Shown in pieces: positions 62,102 through 64,000 of a stretch of 64,000 bases of DNA. Each line of letters begins with the position of its first letter. Positions within the stretch are counted from its first letter, which is position 1. The DNA lies in assembly GCA_001897435.1 (NCBI GenBank), contig MKSV01000004.1, positions 62,001-126,000 of the forward strand. The letters run 5' to 3'. Below the pieces are notes generated by a model. The model was not told the DNA's origin. It saw only the letters and a list, made by a program, of their open reading frames with translations, and did no database searches. Made by a program: the position numbers and the translations under genes. The DNA is from Acidobacteriales bacterium 59-55. GTDB taxonomy: Bacteria > Acidobacteriota > Terriglobia > Terriglobales > Acidobacteriaceae.

Positions 62102-62776
62102 ATGACTCTTCACCTGACTGAAATCGGCCTGCGCCTGTTGACGGCGACGGTGCTGGCAAGCCTCGTCGGCCTGGACCGGGAGCGTCAGAGAAGCTCGGCG
62201 GGTCTGCGGACTCATGCGCTGGTGGGGATGTCATCGTGCCTGTTCATGATTGTGTCCGCGTTCGGCTTCGCGGATGTGCTGGGTACGCCCAGCGTGGGGC
62301 TGGACCCTTCGCGCATCGCGGCGCAGGTGGTGACCGGCGTGGGCTTTCTGGGCGCGGGAACGATTATTGCCCATGGCAGCCTGATCCGCGGGTTGACGAC
62401 GGCGGCGAGCGTATGGACGGTGGCGGCGATCGGGCTGGCGGTTGGCGGCGGCATGTACCGGGCGGCGATCATCGCCACGGTGCTGGCGCTGATGATGCTG
62501 CTGGTGATGCGGCCGATTGAACGGCGGCTGCAGCGGCGATGGCATGGCAAGACGATCACCGCGGTCTTCGATCCCAAGCTGGCGACCCCGGAGAAGATTC
62601 TGGGCACGCTGCGCGAGATGAACCTGCACATCGGCGCTTTGAGTCTGGAGAGGATGCCGGGGGGCACCAGGGACAGGCTCGAGATCTCGCTGGGAGAGAA
62701 CGGAGAGACGGTGATGCAGAATGCGCTTCAGGCGGTGGCGCGGCTGGAGGGGATTCACAGTACCACGACGGATTAG
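62102..62776 (+). CDS. MgtC/SapB family membrane protein
   Basis: This 224-residue protein has about four or five N-terminal membrane helices. The MgtC signatures are SLVGLDRERQRSSAGLRTHALVGM, GVGFLGAGTIIAHG and GLTTAASVWTVAAIGLAVGGGMY. The soluble C-terminal domain is of ACT-like size (residues 145-224). MgtC proteins modulate Mg2+/phosphate balance and F-type ATPase activity. It stands alone between two repeat-containing gaps. I see no leader structure. Confidence 0.92.
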   Translation: MTLHLTEIGLRLLTATVLASLVGLDRERQRSSAGLRTHALVGMSSCLFMIVSAFGFADVLGTPSVGLDPSRIAAQVVTGVGFLGAGTIIAHGSLIRGLTTAASVWTVAAIGLAVGGGMYRAAIIATVLALMMLLVMRPIERRLQRRWHGKTITAVFDPKLATPEKILGTLREMNLHIGALSLERMPGGTRDRLEISLGENGETVMQNALQAVARLEGIHSTTTD

Positions 62777-62805
62777 GTTCCCGAAGCCGCTCCCAGCCGC
62801 TAAAG

Positions 62806-62883
62806 CGGTTCTCCCTCCGGATGGAGCCCTTGGGGATTCGGGGCGAAACGCGGATTCCCTTCGGGAATGACAAACAAAAAAGG
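62806..62883 (+). repeat. Interspersed repeat B, copy 7
   Basis: GGTTCTCCCTCCGGATG to CGAAACGCGGATTCCCTTCG followed by GGAATGACAAACAAAAAAGG is a full-length B copy without a preceding A. A small CCGC-TAAA-GCGG hairpin (family D-like) abuts its 5' end. Confidence 0.87.
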
Positions 62884-62905
62884 TAAGCCTGAGAGGAAAT
62901 TGCCT

Positions 62906-64000
62906 TTAGGCGTAGAAGGCGGCAATGGCTTCGACGACGGTCTGCTGCTCGTCTTCGCGGATCTCGGGATAGATGGGAAGGGCGAGAACTTCGGCGGCGG
63001 CGGCTTCGCTGAGGGGGAAGTCTCCGGGCTTGTAGCCGAGGCCGGCGAGGCTGGCTTGCAGGTGCAGAGGGACGGGGTAGTAGATCTCGCTGCCGATGTG
63101 GCGGTCGGCGAGATATTGGCGAAGCTGATCGCGGCGGGGCGCGCGGATGACGTACTGGTGGAAGACGGGGGTGGCGCGCGGGTCGGTGAAGGGAAGGACG
63201 ATGCCTTCGCGTACGTTGGCGGCGGCGAGTCCGGCGGCGCGGAAGAGGCGGTCGTAGCGGGCGGCGTGGTCGCGGCGCTGCCGGTTCCACTGCGGCAGGT
63301 AGCGGAGCTTGACCTCGAGGACTGCCGCCTGGATGGAGTCGAGGCGGCAGTTCCAGCCGATCTCGTCGTGATAGTAGCGGCGGCGCATGCCGTGGCCGCG
63401 GAGCATGCGGGCGCGCTCGTCGAAGTCGGCGGAGAGGGTAGCGAGCATCCCGGCGTCACCGAAGGCGCTGAGGTTCTTCGTAGGGTAGAAGCTGAAGGCG
63501 GCGAGGTCGCCGAGCGCACCGGCGGGGGTGCCGTTCCAGGCGGCTCCGAAGGCTTGGGCGGCGTCTTCGATGAGGAGCAGGGGGTGGTGGCGCTGACGAA
63601 GGGCGGCAAAGGCGTCCCAGTCGGCGCACTGGCCGTAGAGGTGGACGGGGAGGACGGCCTTGACGGTCTGCCCGGCGGAAGAGGAAAGCACCTCTTCGAC
63701 GGCGGTGGGCGAGAGGTTGAAGGTGAGGGGATCGATATCGGCCAGAAGGGGCTTCGCTCCCGCGCGGAGGATGCTGCTGACCGTCGCGAAGAAGCTGAAA
63801 GGAGTGGTGATAACGGCGTCCGAGGAGGAACCGCCGGCGTCGGGGCCGATGCGGGCGGCGGCGAGAGCCAGCCAGAGGGCGTCGGTGCCGCTGGCGCAGC
63901 CGACGGCATGAGGGGCAGCGCAGGCGGCTGCGGCGGCTTTTTCAAAGCCGGTGACGGCGGGGCCGAGGATGAACTGCTGCGAATCGCAGACTTTTTCGAT
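62906..64000 (-). CDS. DegT/DnrJ/EryC1/StrS family aminotransferase, cut by the right edge
   Basis: At least 364 residues are visible; the start lies beyond 64000. The PLP aminotransferase features are DSQQFILGPAVTGFE, VGCASGTDALWLAL, AVLPVHLYGQCADWD, LIEDAAQAFGA and the PLP lysine in SFYPTKNLSAFGDAGM. GWNCRLDSIQAAVL and the FHQYVIRAP block complete the family pattern. These enzymes aminate keto sugars for LPS O-chains or secondary metabolites. The long internal frame that begins at 63691 is only the part after the first Met. Gene partners upstream are not visible. Confidence 0.92.
   Translation of the reverse strand: MEKVCDSQQFILGPAVTGFEKAAAAACAAPHAVGCASGTDALWLALAAARIGPDAGGSSSDAVITTPFSFFATVSSILRAGAKPLLADIDPLTFNLSPTAVEEVLSSSAGQTVKAVLPVHLYGQCADWDAFAALRQRHHPLLLIEDAAQAFGAAWNGTPAGALGDLAAFSFYPTKNLSAFGDAGMLATLSADFDERARMLRGHGMRRRYYHDEIGWNCRLDSIQAAVLEVKLRYLPQWNRQRRDHAARYDRLFRAAGLAAANVREGIVLPFTDPRATPVFHQYVIRAPRRDQLRQYLADRHIGSEIYYPVPLHLQASLAGLGYKPGDFPLSEAAAAEVLALPIYPEIREDEQQTVVEAIAAFYA

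Overview
The window is a dense, GC-rich bacterial chromosome segment. It is most probably from an acidobacterium of the Acidobacteriaceae/Terriglobales group (Granulicella, Edaphobacter or Terriglobus type). The best single sign is the leader of nadA. It carries two tandem domains with the conserved core of the class-I NAD+ (nadA-motif) riboswitch, which is known essentially from Acidobacteria. Many exported hydrolases, Tat-exported sugar enzymes and several families of short interspersed palindromic repeats fit the same origin. I see no rRNA, CRISPR array, phage, integrase or transposase. The one RNA gene is a tRNA with a CAT anticodon.

Layout. 0.5-9.3 kb: fabG facing a two-domain ThyX-like protein, an exported sulfatase, recA, coaD, a methyltransferase, and a TetR regulator with an Lnt-like acyltransferase. 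9.4-14 kb (minus strand): three exported carbohydrate enzymes, namely a Tat-type rhamnonate-dehydratase-like enolase, a PQQ dehydrogenase with an inserted cytochrome c domain, and a Tat-type TIM-barrel isomerase. 14.3-18.9 kb: aspartate aminotransferase, then manC, a phosphohexomutase and a HAD phosphatase in one operon. 19-23.5 kb: a glucarate-type MFS transporter and glucarate dehydratase facing a GH79 beta-glucuronidase. 23.6-31.9 kb: kdsB, the tRNA, a CtpA-like protein that lacks its catalytic residues, PBP1A, and ribF with an MBL hydrolase, a DUF1844 protein and ygfZ.

31.9-41 kb: a lipoprotein metallopeptidase, then a long co-directional run (mtnP, PfkB kinase, GT-C membrane glycosyltransferase, dapF-like, ldcA, mpl, plsC) rich in peptidoglycan recycling functions. 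41-47.7 kb: a SPOR protein, a slipin, TerC, a DUF3761 protein, an M28 peptidase and tatB-tatC. 47.9-50.5 kb: the NAD+ riboswitch, nadA, a DUF2203 protein and a TauE exporter. 50.6-52.7 kb: two convergent FkbM methyltransferases. 52.7-58 kb: a peroxide-defence block (PerR-like regulator with an operator, catalase, a DyP-like protein, ahpC, ahpD). 58-64 kb: an M28 peptidase, a beta-propeller lipoprotein, an SH3 lipoprotein, an MgtC protein and a DegT aminotransferase cut by the right edge.

Most notable observations: both catalytic cysteines of DapF are serines; the S41 protease homologue has lost both its Ser and Lys exactly at the expected 25-residue spacing; the nadA leader is a tandem NAD+ riboswitch whose last helix touches the Shine-Dalgarno sequence; and the intergenic repeats form a composite A-B element whose core is hypervariable yet stays self-complementary.
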